A stretch of DNA of 64,000 nt from Holothuria scabra (GCA_037179385.1 CM074185.1:53137000-53200999); one strand, 5' to 3'. Numbered from the stretch's first letter, positions 1 to 13,739 are shown. The notes: generated by a model from the sequence alone, not told the origin. A program made the numbers and translations.

Positions 1-3000
1 GATTTTATTTGCAAACGACAAAAGAAGGTAGTGACTGGGTAGATTCTCCGTTTAAGTCTGAAAAATGCTATTTCCGGCCATCTGAGGGGTCTGATTTTTC
101 GAAATTTTCTCTACGCTCCGCGCCAACCAATGGTGGCGCTCCGCTTAGATAATCTTTATGACAACGTAACGTTTTGTGGCCAAGAAATACCACAAATCCT
201 ATACCGATCAATACTCTTTTATTTTGACTCCTAAAAGTGTGCAAGTTTAATGTCAAGTTTTACTTCGTAAGGTAGCATATATGGCATAAGAATGAATGTA
301 AAGACACAAAAGTTTCAGTTTTACCCTCATGAACCACCACGATTCAACTTTTTACACCGTTCCTGTCAAAGCCGAAAATCTTGCACCATTTTGCATGCAC
401 CAAATTTTTGCGTCAAAAAATTTCCGGACACCCCTCCCATCATACTGCATGCCCCCCCCCCCCTTCAGAGAAATCTTGGGTACGCCACTGCGTTAGTACA
501 TACAAATAAACCAGATATTGTTGACCAAAATAATATACTAAGAGCTGTCAATTCCAATTGCTCTATGTTATACTTTAAGATTAAAATGCAGGTAATGTTA
601 CATAATGACATGGTAATGTTGTTATACTTGTAAATTTGCATTTTTTATATGAAATACATACACATTGACTGGGAAAAATTTGGGGGAAATTTCATACCTT
701 TGCCCTACGCCACTGGTGAAAGTTCAATTCAAATCGGACTTGTATTTCTCGAGATATCACTCCATGAAGTGTTCAGCCACATTAATTGTAACCGGCCTAA
801 CCGCGTGAAAATATGGTCTTCACTCTAATGTGGATTAAAACAAAACTGCTTACACCATTGAAATAGGGAGTTGACATAACAGTTCACGGACACAGCATAA
901 CACGTAACACTCTGCTTTTATTTTGGATGCGCTTAAAGAATGATTTGAAAAACTTCTCAAGAATTCTTAACTTTTTGTGTAGATTACTGTTTCTTTGCTG
1001 TGCGTACTGTCAGGGAATTATTAAAATCGTTGATTCACAACTTCTCTTCAGACGCAGAGCTCATTCTTAACCCTGTTATTTGTACTTTAATGATTGTGAA
1101 TTTATTTTTTCTCATTACAATCACATTTACTATGTTCGAACCTCCTGACAAGAGAAGACGTGAATTACACATGTCCCAAATAAGTTAAAAGAAGGGGTTA
1201 AGGTCACAACAGGATTTGGTATGTTAGGCGGGTGCTTATTCTGGGCATTTCAGTGAAATTAGCATTGAAATCCGATGTGTGGTTCCCAAGATATTAGCAC
1301 GAAAAGTTTTCACATTTGCAACAAAAATTGAACTTCTAGCAAGCACATATGACATCACATCCCCACATTAATGGGCAGTCTTTTGTTTTTCTTTAAACTT
1401 TATACTAGATTTTCTCCTCAAAAATCCCATATTATTAAAATGTGATTGCATACGTGGCATGAGAATTTTAAAAACTTTGCATCCCCCACAGGGAGGTCAT
1501 ACTCCTATTAACTTCAAGGTCAGCACAACAGTCTGATAAAACAAAGTGAAACAAAACATTCCTTGTCAATGTGAGGAAGTGATAGAAGCGCTGCTGCCCT
1601 CAAACTCACTTTTGAATACAAATCTACTGACTTCATTTACTGATATCTCAAGAGACACATGTCCGATTTGAATGGAACTTTCACCACACTGTGTAGATTT
1701 TGTTCCTCTTTCATATATGAAAATTAAGTTTTTGCTTTAACTTCCCTTTAAATTTCTGATTTACGCTATCATCAAACCAATGTCACAACTTTTCGATTGC
1801 ATTGCATTGCCTAATGTTTAAATGTGCAATCGGAATTTGACAGAGGATGTTAGCCTTTTGTTCCTATGCCTCGTTTTCCGAACGTTCACAAGAATGTACA
1901 AACATCGAAAAGGTTTGCCAGGTGAGAAACACATTATTGTGTGTTAATTATCGTTGAATTAAAAATCTAAATATTTTTTCGGGTAAAAATTCCACCCAGA
2001 TGCAAGACTATAGACAGTCTAAACTGTACAAAAGTCAAGGTTTTCGAAAATGCGGGTGGAGTACGGAGGATTCCTTAGGGTTGCCCTACAGACACGTCAA
2101 CGCCAAAACAACAATACTCTGGTGTTTGTTTCCAGAATTTTGTTCTGGATCTTGCGTGATAAAAATTATATACATTTTACAAAATGAATGAACCAAACTG
2201 TACGTCCTGGAGACTTTCTGTGGTTACTTGTTCGAGAGAAGCTTCCAAGTTGGCCTAAGGTTACTAGGTGCGCGAGTGGTGTTTGGTTATGATAACTTTC
2301 GGTGGCTACACGAATTAATTTCTGACGAATGTTCCGTACCGTAGGTTAGATTGTACTTGTAGCTGTCATTTGAACCGAGAATGAGTGCTAAAAGGTGACG
2401 AGATGACCAAGGGAATGGATGGTGACCGAGGTAGAGAGCCAAAACTGCCGTGTGCAAACCGGATCTCCGGAATGAATTTTGCTGGACAAAATGTTTTTTC
2501 CAATCTCGTTGGGTGGGGCTTAAATGCCCGGAGCTTTCACACCGTTTAAATTTTCGTTCTTAGATTATCGACCTCAACAACGAAATCTGCACTGCAATGG
2601 TCGACCTCTGCGACGAATTGCTTGCCTTCCTTGTAGAAATGACATATTACCCTCAATGATCAGTGTCTTTTCTTGGCAGTTAAAATATGTCGGAGTCTCT
2701 TTTCTTCCCATCCCCGTTGCAAAATGTGGATCAACTGCCTACTTTTCGCGAGAGACGCCTTACCCACGAAATCCCTTAGGAGCTTAACATTTGGCCATAA
2801 CAATAGAAAGACATGCGGTCTACACTTTACAGACTGGCTCACCTCTCCAAGAAAGTTCTCCCAGTGCATATGACATCGAGCAGATTGGTCAGGGAGGGTT
2901 ATCTTGTCCCTGTCTTGGAGGTGTACTAGAGAAGTGGTTTTTGTTCAGATCAAAAGAGGGCATGAAAGTAGACTCAGAAGGGAAAATGTTAGCGTCTTTG

Positions 3001-3273
3001 GGGAGAAGGTAATAAAATCTTCAATGAATTGAAGGAAGTGCGCTTGTGCATAGCCACCAAAACGAATCACCGAACTGACTTATTCTATTTACCACCTCCA
3101 CTATTGATGTGGTGACACCGCCGTTAAAGAATTATTTATCACAGAGAAGGGTGCTGTAATACCAACTTAATTAAACATTTCCTCATTACCTATCTAAAAT
3201 CACAGACAGTGGCTAAAGAAAAAAAAATCGGTACCATATCGGTAATTTTCTAATATTAATGCTGTATACTTAC
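1..3273. other. Gene 1 intron or flank; repeats, no exon recognised
   Basis: It contains a single degenerate unit of the 180-bp repeat (about 60-250), a C-rich stretch near 450-470 ending in a TACGCCACTG motif, and the TTAA family 2 copy 1189-1747. From 1750 to 3273 I see no recognisable protein; the frames near 2520-3010 are open on both strands but show no family motif or splice-consistent exon. Confidence 0.5.
1189..1747 (-). mobile_element. TTAA repeat family 2, copy 1 (about 560 bp)
   Basis: The element is flanked by TTAA (1185-1188 and 1748-1751) and ends AAGAAGGGGTTAAGGTC and, inverted, AAGGGAAGTTAAAGC. The interior includes CATTCCTTGTCAATGTGAGG and CACACTGTGTAGATTTTG, found inverted in the copies at 29671 and 35694. 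Confidence 0.85.
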
Positions 3274-3441
3274 GGTGGTCAAATTCTGAATTGGTTGTAA
3301 GATTCCCTGTTTGACAAGATCCGTTGTCATTCATAGTAAATCCATCCATGCATCGGCATGAGTAGGTACCCTCTTCATTGACGCAAATCAGGTAATCGGA
3401 TAATTCACAGTCGTCTAAACCTTGTAGACATTCATTAATAT
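3274..3441 (-). CDS. Gene 1 EGF exon 4 (calcium-binding type)
   Basis: The exon is 168 nt, 56 codons, phase 1-1, acceptor TTACAACAG, donor GTAAGT. It begins DINECLQGLDDC and continues LICVNEEGTYSCRC, DGFTMNDNGSC, with a tail of 12 residues after the sixth Cys (TGNLTTNSEFDH). The DINEC motif and the aromatic residue in TYSC are typical of calcium-binding EGF domains. The strong donor at the low-coordinate side shows that the gene continues to the left; no further exon was recognised in 1-3273, so the next exon is probably outside the window. NLT is a potential N-glycosylation site. Confidence 0.92.
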
Positions 3442-6400
3442 CTGTTGTAATAAATGAAAACTTGTTCATTCTCTTTATAATCATCCCCGACTTCGGTTTA
3501 ACCATTTATGGTGCATAGGCGGCGGAAGCGGGGAGGGGGGGGGGAGGGGGTGCCTGCCCCCCAATAATTTTTTAATGAGATTTGGGGGGCATGGGCCCCC
3601 CCCCCAATAATTGAATGTCGCAAAATAAATTTTTCAAAAGTAGGCCTAATTAAACAAATTTAAGTTTTTTTTTATTACACTTTGGGTATTCTTTGGCTCA
3701 AATATTACTTTTCGGAGTGCAAAAGTAGCAAAGTTACCGAGGGCTTCGCCCCCTGGACCCCCACATTAACGATAACCTTTAGGAGAGTTTATTTTCTCCC
3801 TTCAAACAGTTGCAGGGTATAATGCAATTGTGCCCACTCTGAATTTCGGAATAAATTCAGGTAGTGACCGTAGACCAGGATAATAGGAATCTTTGTCCTA
3901 TTTCCTGCACTATGACTGTGACAAACTTCATCATATATCTTCGGAATCTCTTGACTTTTTACCCGTCGGGTTTCTGGATGGATGATTTTCTACAGATTTG
4001 GAGTGGCTAAAATTGGCTACCTTGGTGCGGATTTAAGTGTGCTCCTAGCATCTGGCATGTTTCTACCACCAGTATGGATTTTTTTCAATTCCCGGGGATG
4101 CACAAAATCGTTCCAAAATCATATTTGGTGTGGTGGGCAGAATATTTGGGTCTATTAGCTCAAAAAGCTTTTATTCGCGACCGTTAACTTCACAGATAAC
4201 CACAACACAATGTCCGAAATTGTCGAATATCCAGATTTTTTCAAGCATTTGCCCGAAAATGGAAAAAATATCATACTAAGGGTAACATCTTTACGAACCG
4301 AAAAGATAAAGAGATAAAAAAAATCGCGACGCATTTGGAAAGCCTGTGGCTTAAAAGAAACAATTATTCTTGAGACTGTTTTTAAATCTTGTGAAACACA
4401 ATACCCGAATGACCGATTAATTTTATAGCTTCAAATCTTTGCCGAAAACAGAAGACGCTATATTTAAAGTACAATTTTCATGGAAAATAAAAAGATCTGC
4501 GACACATTTGGGTAAAATGTGAAAAAAGGTTTTCGTCATCCAGTCATCCAAACTTCACACAGTAGTCTTGCAAAAATTTGCCCGAAGTGGTCAAATATTT
4601 GGGCAAAGGTTAAAAAATGCTGGGACGTTTTCAATTGGCAAATTAAATGAACCGATACAGAGAAGGGTGTTCAGGTGCCCCAAAAGTTTGCTTTCTATCC
4701 TGCTCTAGAGCCAAATACAGGCAATGATTATGAAAATCGGGTAATTTGTTTTTCGATACTTTAGTAATGCAGTTTGAGAATGTCTCCTCGTAAGTCTGCC
4801 TGAAAATTCATTTCAACACACCTTGTTCAATTCTGTCAAAAAGTTTTACAAATAGAAGAAAAATCATCTACTTCATTTCATCCAGTGGTAGTGGTACATT
4901 TTATCTGATTTTCTGATCAAATAGCGACTGCTTAGATCCCCCTATAAGCTTGGGAAATGTCATTTTCGACTGTCTCAGGGGTCCGATTTTTCAAAATTTT
5001 ACGTTCGCTAGGCGCCAACCAGTGGTGGAGCTCCGCGTAGATAGTCTTCCAAGTAGAATTTAAGTTTCAAGTGAACATTTTTTGCAAACGTAACCTCGAA
5101 ATAGCAACTGCTTAGACCCCCTATAAGCATAGGAAATTGCATTTCGACTGTCTGAAGGGTCGGAGATTTCAAAATTGCTTGTACGTTTCGCCCCAACATA
5201 TGGTGGTGCACCACTTAGACCGCTTCATAGCAGAATTTAAGTTTCAAGTGAACATTTTTTTGCAAAAGGAAACTCAAAATAGCGACTGCTTAGATCCCCC
5301 TATAATCGCGGGAAATGCCATTTTCAACTGTCTGAGGGGTCGGGTACCTCAAAACTTTCTGTACCCTTTGCGCCAACCAATGTTGGCGCTCCGTTTAGTC
5401 TTTCTGGCTGAATTTTAGTTTGGAGTGAACGTTTATCTGCAATTGAAACTTTAAACAGTGACTGCTTGGATCCCCTTCACAAGCCTGGGAAATGCCATAT
5501 TCGACTGTCTGAGAGGTACGAATCTTCAAATTTTCTGGACGCTCCGCGCCAACCAGTAGTGGCGCTCCGCTTTCACTGTCTTACAGGCAGAATTACATTT
5601 TTCGGGCAAAAATCTTCTGCCCCAAAACCGAAATGCTCCCCAACGCCTCTGGGAATACCTTACTCAGGCGTGCACCGAAACAGCTGTTTGCAACATTCAG
5701 CAGGATTCCGGATTTGCAATCCTAGGATACATAGTCCAGTGGAGTAATGAACTGAGCTAATCAGTATCTCAAAAGTGTGTTTGAATGTGAGAAAAATCAC
5801 AGATTTTTCTCACCAGAATTAAAGAAAACTACACCTGGCAAGTGCCATTTCCAGCCATCTGGCAGGTTTAAAAATCCAAAATTTTCTTTGTACGCTCCGC
5901 GCCAACTGGTGGTGGCGCTACGCTTAGATGGTAAACTCCAACCACCCCCTGCAAAAGTATCCACTGCCCCCATAGCCCCACCACAAAAATCCTAGCTATG
6001 CCTCTGCCCTGGACCCCTACCAGGGTTTTGCCCCCTGAACCCCACCAGGGACCCTTGAGCGGACCCCTGGACCCCACGCTGATGGGGTTTTGTGCTTCGC
6101 GCAATACCGGACTCCTTACGGCGTCACCATTTTGTCTGCTGCCGAAAACTTGTGGCCCCCAATAAATAAAATCTTTCGCCGCTTATGAGGTGTCCCTGTT
6201 TGTCACTGGTGACATAGAACATGCGCTGCCCCAGTGAAAAGGCATGCATCCGCCCCAACTTCCCGGGTCAGAAACTCTTTTTTCATTCCTACAAATGTCA
6301 AAAGGGCTGAATTTTTGGCGCCCTTCGCGCGCGGCAAAGCGCAGTTTGAAAGGCAGTAGTGCTGGCTCAAATATCAGTTTGGCAAACTTTTCAGAGCTAC

Positions 6401-7636
6401 GGAGAAGACAAAATCGGAGATTCACCATATTTGACACAAGAGACACCAGCAGCTAGCCTAAACTGCTATTTTCATACATTGTCTGTCATTATCATTCCAA
6501 ATTTTCTCAAATGTATGCTCCTGGTTTTAAAATATTTTGTTTGAAAAGACAACAAAGTTTCCGAAACTTTTGAAAAGTCTTCGGAGAGTTTCAGCTTGTA
6601 TAGGCCTTACGTGTTCCTTGGCAAGAACAATGTTCACTCGTCTTGCAGATTTTCCAATACAGGAGGTACAGATTCTTCAGCAATCCCCTAACTTTTTAAA
6701 TTTCCTTACAAGAAACCCAGAATACAAAACTTTATGCAATCAAGCTTAATATCTACAAATGCTTGTTTTAAGGGGCAAAAACGTTGGCGAGCTTTGCGCT
6801 TCGCAAATTACGTCCTTAACACAGTGGTGTTCACAATTGAAAGAAAAAATCGGAAAATTTAGGTGCTTGCCCTTTTCCCCTGAAAAAGTCTGTTTACCCC
6901 CCTTGCTGTTTGCTGCCAACTGAAGAGGGGGCTCCGCTCACATAGTCTTTCGAGCACGACTTCATATTTCAGGCAGGGAAACATTGGTCTACCGTACTCA
7001 AATGCTCTCACACACCCTATCGTCAGATACCTTTCAACTCTGTCAGTTGAGTAGTCTGTGTGGATGAATTCTTAAGTGTTAAAATGTTATCAATGTTCAA
7101 GGTTTGCGGAGGGCATAGATAGGCATATACTGGAATTTCTGTCTATTGTAAAAGGCCGTTTGAAAACATTAAGACACAGGAAAACTTTCCTGTATTAGAG
7201 AACTAACGTTTGAAATGCCTCCTGGTTGAAGCGATGATTATTGTTACGTTGTGATCATAATTATGTATGTTACATATTTCAATGGGGTAACGTGAAATAG
7301 CATGTTGATCTTTAATCCGATAAGTTTAACGTATAGTGTTTTGAATAACTTTTTTTCATTCTTTTGTGATTTTAAAAACCGTGTTAATGGGAGGGGGCTA
7401 TTATTTTAATTCTGTCGAGAAATTACGAGATTTTGGGAGGCCTAGTACAAACTGGTGTATTTTGTCTCCTATTCTGTAAATACTTGCATATGAAATCCCC
7501 AACCTAGACTTGGAAGGAGTTGTTATTGTGAAAAATTATGAAAAACATACTGTTATGAAAAAATCCGTATTTGTAAAATGATGTTATGATTTGAAACGTA
7601 AACTAAATAAATGACATGAAAAAGGGCTCACCTTAC
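3442..7636. other. Gene 1 intron, repeat-rich
   Basis: It holds a G/C-homopolymer-rich element (about 3520-3780, with GGGCTTCGCCCCCTGGACC), the 180-bp tandem array, and further fragments with CCCTGGACCCC words near 6005-6085. No exon was seen. Confidence 0.5.
4918..5640 (+). repeat. About 180-bp tandem repeat, four units
   Basis: Units start near 4919, 5100, 5278 and 5454, each with A(A/G)YGACTGCTTRGAYCCCC, CAGGGGTC/GAGGGGTC and GCGCCAACCARTGGTGG-type motifs (one unit varies). Spacing is 181, 178 and 176 bp. Single degenerate units occur at 60-250, 5800-5930, 38530-38650, 38830-38910 and inverted at about 56130-56220. Confidence 0.88.
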
Positions 7637-7795
7637 CTTCACATTCCTGTTGTAAGCTGTCAAACTGGTATCCGTTGTCACAGACACAATAAACGCCGTT
7701 GGAATCATCTATACAGGTCACGTGGCTACCCAAACAAGTATTTGCATTATTACATGACCATTCGCCATTATTTTGCAAACCCCTGTCTTGGACCA
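7637..7795 (-). CDS. Gene 1 EGF exon 3
   Basis: The exon is 159 nt, 53 codons, phase 1-1. After a short lead (VQDRGLQNNGEW) it shows SCNNANTC, VTC, VYCVC, DNGYQF and QECE, giving the six EGF cysteines. The calcium-binding D-x-D/N-E signature is missing; Glu-Trp precedes the first Cys, so this is a plain EGF-like domain. Acceptor CTAAG follows an uninterrupted T tract, and the donor is GTAAGG. Its longer N-terminal spacer may make a flexible joint between calcium-stiffened EGF modules, which is inference. Confidence 0.85.
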
Positions 7796-8245
7796 CTTAG
7801 AAAAAAAAATCATGTATGACTTTATAGTATCTGTAATTCTGAAGTTAACATTAACATGTTAACATTTGAGGACAGTGACGTAACTTCGGGCCGAGGTTTG
7901 GGGCTGCAAACCCATGAAATTTAACAGCCAATTGCCCCCAACGGGCGATCGGAGATACTTTGAAAATATGACATCATTAAATGAACTTATAATCTTGGTG
8001 TAAAACTGTAGTCCTGGATACGTTGTTACATCACTTTGGCATAGTATTGAATGAAATGAAAGTACGACTCCCCTATTTATATTCGGCCTTCATGACGTCA
8101 TCACCTCTCGATGTTTTCTAGGTAGGAATGGTATATGCTAAATTTTAGATTTTTCCATGCCCATGTACTACTACTAATAACAATAGCCCAGTTGATAAAA
8201 AATTAAGGAGTGAAATATTCAAATAGAATATTTATGCATTTCGTT

Positions 8246-8482
8246 AGATGGAGTTTAACGGCCCAGTTTTCTACCAATTGATTCAAGTCGAGTCGGTCAC
8301 GGCCTTTTTCCCAGTTGTGACTCACCGGCTTGTTTTCTTTACTCCACTGCTTATGCTGAACGCCAAGCACAATGGCCGCAAGTTCCGGTTTTTAAATCTT
8401 CGATGTGACCCGGCTAGGATTTCAACTCCCAACCTCCCGAATTCAAGTCTGATGCTCTAACCACTTGACCATGCAGTCGGTC
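8246..8482 (-). mobile_element. tRNA-derived SINE, copy 1
   Basis: On the minus strand the 5' end reads TGGTTAGAGCATCAGACT (A-box like) and GGTTGGGAGTTGAAATCC (degenerate B box), followed by a body with AGGCCGTGACCGACTCGACT and ACTGGGCCGTTAAACTCC. The body aligns along its length with the plus-strand copy at 63478-63705. Confidence 0.85.
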
Positions 8483-8935
8483 AATATTTATGCAGTATAT
8501 AAAGTCCCCCCAAATGTCGAGTTGCCCCATGCGCTGACTGTGAAGGAACAGTCGAAATCGCAACACGAAGCCCTCATCATTTAGCTTCGTTTATATTGGC
8601 CACTGTGTGAGGACCTATTAAATTAAAAATGCAGTCACCCACCCAGTCATCAGGGAGTAAGGGAGAAGAAACCTTTCTGCAGATTAAAATGTCTTTTCTA
8701 TCAAATACATTACTCATTACGTATCATGTCTTTACCGGGACCAAGTCGATAAACAAGATAAAATACTCGCAAATTTCCTGGAACTTCGTAAACATCATAT
8801 ATATTAAAAAGGAATACTGAGATAAAATTAGTACAAGATAGTTATGCAGGGAATCGTTTCGTGCAGTACAATGTAGTGAAGTGTAGTGTAGTTTTATATT
8901 TTTCAAAAGTAAGTTTGAAAGCAAACAAGACGAAC

Positions 8936-9043
8936 CTCCACAGGTAGACCCAGAAGTACACGTACAAGTAAAGCCACCATTTGTATTAACACATGTTGCT
9001 TGGGATGAACAGTTGTCAGTATTTACAGCACACTCATCAATAT
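8936..9043 (-). CDS. Gene 1 EGF exon 2 (shortened)
   Basis: The exon is 108 nt, 36 codons, phase 1-1, acceptor CTTTTCAG. It begins DIDECAVNTDNCSSQATC, then FTCTC and ends TSGSTCG. All six cysteines are present, but the loop between Cys5 and Cys6 is five residues shorter than in the sister exon 14647-14769 (SGST-C against SGFTGDGIT-C). The donor reads GTTCGT, poor at +3 and +4. Either the domain is a compact variant, or the exon has suffered a 15-nt deletion and is degenerating, or the real donor lies elsewhere. The strong similarity of the first 25 codons to the sister exon indicates exon duplication. Confidence 0.8.
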
Positions 9044-10929
9044 CTGAAAAGTTAAAAAAATAGTTATTTTAAACACTGCTGTATAAAGCGATGATCACAT
9101 TACAGGGATATCGGATCAGATTACGATTCGATTTTCTTTAGTATCAGTTGAAATCTGATTCATCTTTGGCCGGAGAGAGTCACAACTTTGCCAACCTTTC
9201 TCAATGTATGACTGTTATCAGAGGGCTACGAAAATGGAAGGTAAATTTTTTCGTGACGTTTCATCGACAGGCGGCTCTTCTCGTTCTCAAATACAAGAAT
9301 CGAATTGTTTTTCCAACGAGTATCGTTCTGTTCAACGTAAGTAACATAATGATAGCGAATCTATCAATCGTGAGGAAAATTAGAAGTAGTGGTTGATGTA
9401 GTGGCGGACACGTCAAGTACGGTAACGTTATGCGCATCCTTACGCTACTGCGTAAAGACACATGCCTGTATATACAGGTTGCATCCATTCCGATGCGTCA
9501 CTTTTGAGGTGTAGTGTGTAGTTTCATTACAGAATCCTGTTCCTTGAAAGAGGACGTCACGACATAGCCTCTATGTCATGACTTGGCCTAATTTTCGAAC
9601 AATAGAAAATGGCAAACAACAATAGGCGCTCACCCAACAATGTTATCTGCAACAAAGAAGCTTTTATCAACTGTTTAACAAGCAAGGACCTCAAGGACAA
9701 GATAAGATTGTCCACGTTTCAAGGGAGCGGATTCTGTAATGTTCAAATAAAATGCATGCCGAACGACAGAAAACTCTTTTTTCCTCCTGTTTATTACGCA
9801 ATCGATTAACCAATTTGTAGATAAATTACAATATTTACCTTTTATACACTGGACCGTAAACACTGTATCATCAATTTCTGTTCAATATCTGTACCACTGC
9901 GTTAATCGTCTTGGTTTTCTTTGTGCAGTTATCGGCCTTCGATAAAACTGATTTTTCTCATTTTTCATCACGCATTCGTCACTTCATAATTAATTACCGG
10001 TACTTACAATATTGACATCATATAATGGGTTGTTAGTTAATGTGATGTAAAATAGTTACAAAAGGCCTAATCATTACACACAGCGATGGATGATTATCAA
10101 TGAAAGACATAAAGCTGTGTATGTAGGTCATATGAAGTTTTTCCTCTACATCGGTTAAAGTCATTGCCCCTTACGGTAATCAATATGGGTACCAAAAATC
10201 GGGGCCATGCGCACTGTTTAACGAGAGATTTCTTAACTGGGTAAAGATAGCTATAATCCCTAACCTAATTCCTAACCCTAACAAAGGAAACAATCGATAA
10301 AATACAATTGCAACAGCCAATCAAGGGAAACCTTGTTAAACAGTGTGCATCTCCCCAAAAATCCATTGGATGTGTTACCGTACCGTACCTGTGGTCATGT
10401 CTTGTGTCTAGACTGACAACCCCCTCCTCGCCCAAGCCAGTGAATAAATCTTTTTTACCATTACAAAAAACGGTAACATCACGAGGGTCGAGAGAATCAT
10501 AAACTTTTCAACTCCTGTCTTTCAAAGTGCAAAAATGAACTGTCGACCTATTTTATAGATACTACTGTGCTGCAGAGTTCAATAATTCACCATTTTCCAC
10601 CAAGATGCTGTTAAGTTTTATTTTTCACCCAAGAGACCCTTAAAACTGCGGCTACATATGTACCTGTAACTTCATTAGAATTTTGGTCATAGAATGTTTT
10701 CGTATAACATGGTGATACAGCTGAGGTCGAGTGGAACTTGGGAAAAATTCTTCAATACTGTAGCCAATTTTCCTTCTTTTGTGAGTTCGCATTTGTCCTC
10801 AGAATGGCAGAGAACAAAATAAATCATACTTGACGCATGGTTGACGTACGTCAACCAGGGTTTTCAAAGTGGGGGGGGGGGGGGGGGGGCATCTGGCCTA
10901 AGTTTTTCTTCTATCCTGGTAAGGTGTGA

Positions 10930-11660
10930 ACAGTCTCGTGGCTAGACATTTTTTCGGGAAGGGGGGGGGGGTAGGGTGGGCAAGCATCCAGATATTACAA
11001 TTTTTTAAGTGTGAACATCACTGCACTAGGGCAATGATTTGCGACGCACGAAGCGCGCTGAAATTGTTGCCATTTTTCAAATATGGAGCTTCCATTGTAG
11101 AAAAGTTTGGAATTCTGGGTTTCTTGTAAGAAAATTTGAAAAGTTGGGGGGTTACTGAAGAATTTGTATTTCTGATTGGCAAATCTGAGATCGAACGGTG
11201 ACCGAAGATCGTTGTTGCTACATAATGTTATCCAACCCCTACGAAAAAGGCTCTCTGGCGAAATTTTTTAGCCAAGAGCTTATACTGGAAAAATTTTTTG
11301 AGTTTTATGGAAGGAAATTTATGAAAAAAGCACTGTAGTTACTGGTGTCACTTAATGATCTGGTGTCACATTTAGCAAACTTCCGTATTTTTTACTTTCA
11401 AAGTCCAGAGCTCGGAAAATTTTACTCAGGGTATGAGCGAGCGCTTCTGCTTAGGAATCGTAAATTGTGGCGCGCGAAGGGCGCGGAAAATTTCGTTTTT
11501 TTCGAAACAAATAATGACGAATGTGAGGCTTTTAATGGGGAGATTTTCGAATTTCATGAGTTGTCAAAACCACAAAGTAGACTGGTTTTAAAAATACCAA
11601 GTTTCCTAATTTTTCATTTTTCAGAGCTGCCTGCCCCTGTAGCTACGCCACTGGGTGTCT
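10930..11660. repeat. Relative of the 26490 repeat
   Basis: It shares GTGACCGAAGATCGTTGTTG and the right end CTGTAGCTACGCCACTGG with 26490-27575. The left side is rich in G runs (10867-10890 and 10961-10972). The open frames inside are not protein-like. Confidence 0.6.
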
Positions 11661-13739
11661 AAGAGGAGGGGCCAAGATGCAAAATGGTGCTAAATGTTTT
11701 AATATTTTGAGTTACTAGGAAATCCAAAGTTTTGAAAAAATGAACTTAAAAGTGTGGATAATTACTTCAACGGACTATACGGTCAATTTACTATTACCGG
11801 GTGTACTCTATATAAGTAATTAGAATCACAACGAAAATTGTCATAGTTTGCAAAAGATTTGTGCAAAAGATTTGTGCAAAAGTTCTAATAGTAAGGAACC
11901 ATTTGTTATAGGAAGAGGGTAAAATAAATCCATGACTTGATTAAAAGCACACTACAGTCTACTACAGGAAAATCACAGATCGAGGGGCGGGGAATGGTAC
12001 CCACTGGTACGGTGATACTGAGACACCGTTGGATAGGCCCACCGGTGTAAGACTGTTGATACAAAAATCATTTAAATATGTTTTTTCGAACGACACCTCA
12101 TCATACACTATCTGCAGGCAGAGGATGGAGGTGTACCTCTAATTCCAGATGAAGTCTCTTATGTAGCAAACGTCAGTGTGATTTTACTTCTCTGATAATG
12201 GTCTAAATACGAAATGGTCGAATCGCTATACAAATGAATGTTGTGAGCGTGTCGAAATTTTGCATTAGAAATCATACATTTTTCTAAAAAATTTTCATGC
12301 AGACTGTGCACCAAGATGTTTTAAGTTTCCTTATGTGTTTTCCAATTTCAGCCTGCCAGACTGTCCATTCACTAAAGACCACTGATTTAATTAAAACATA
12401 GTAGAGGACAATTAATCTAAACCTAAATGTTGTGCTCCTTTATAACCACACCTGTTGCCTTATGTACACGAACAATCAACATAATCGTAGAGGCCGATAA
12501 ATAACGTATGTTTGATATGCTAGTGAAAAATGAACATCAATGAGACTGCAAGCACGCGGAGCGCAAATATGTTGGGGATTTGCAAAGTAAACATGTGGAA
12601 TTATTGATACAGAAAGCTAGTCGATTGTAATCGGTAGAGGACAACTTTCATAAACTACATATCTTTTTTGGTAGTACCTAATTTAAAGTTTTACGTCGCA
12701 AAAAGTGATGGGGGGTATCTTTTACGTTAGTGTCCCCTCCCCTCAAAAAACTGTGAGGGACATGTCGCCCCCCGTCCCCCTAGATCGCGCCCATGACGTC
12801 AGCTCTGTTTCTGAACGCACATGGACTTTGCCGAACGTTGACGCATCCGGAAGGCATAAATTGTACATGTCCTGTTGCTTAATGTGTAAAGCGATAAATT
12901 AACATGACGGGTACGCGACGAGTATACTTTGTAGACAGATCTTTAATTGTCAGTTTTGAATGTTTTAACTAATGCATTACGTTAATACAAAAACCAATGC
13001 ATGTATTTCCATCATTGCCAAGATTCAGTGTATGAAGTTGGCTGAAATTCGCATGTCTTGTTTTACTTAAATGAATCGAATTTAAAAGAAGAGTTTAAGG
13101 TCATATCAAGTTTTAATACGTATGAGAGGTTATTTGCATTAAAATGTGATGTGCCGTTCTCAAGATATGAGCAAGTAAAGTTGTCACATTTTCGACAAAA
13201 AGTGAACCTGAGGCAAGCATATATGACATCATACCCCCAAATTAGTGGACAATCTTTTGTTTTGTTTTAAAATTGTGGGAGGACTTAAGAAAAATTAACA
13301 TCGGCTTTTCGTCCTTTTTGGCTAATGTAATGTGTAGAATGGAACCATACATGACAGACAAATAATGTTAATGGTCTGAGGGCCGTAAGGTTGGTCACGT
13401 ATTGTCCTTCAGTGGACGCAATAGCTTCTTCTGGAAGCAGTGTAAGTTTTGTTTTGCTGAAGGGCCCTTTGTTAGAGGGTCGGGAGGACTTTAGATAAAC
13501 TAGGTGAAAAAGGGAGGTCGTGTGTGACGAGTAGTTTGCTCCCGACTATCTCCTATAAAATGAACCGTTACAACTCGCCCGCAAATGACGTGTAATCGAC
13601 GCTACAAAACCTAGCAAGCCCCTCTAGGGTTGAGTTGACAAATTTTCTGTGAAAAGAAAACTTGAAGTAAGCAGGTGTGATTACATGGAGTCACATTGTT
13701 GGCCAGTGTTGTTTTCTCTATTTTTTCATCCTATTAGTT

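Noticed and set aside
2524..3012. Overlapping open frames on both strands
   Set aside because: No motif, no splice-consistent boundaries and no similarity I can name; both strands open points to chance composition.
9839..9877. 39-nt minus-strand candidate exon (phase 1-1) reading EIDDTVFTVQCIK
   Set aside because: The donor GTAAAT is acceptable, but the acceptor lacks a pyrimidine tract and the peptide matches no domain; it is too short to support.
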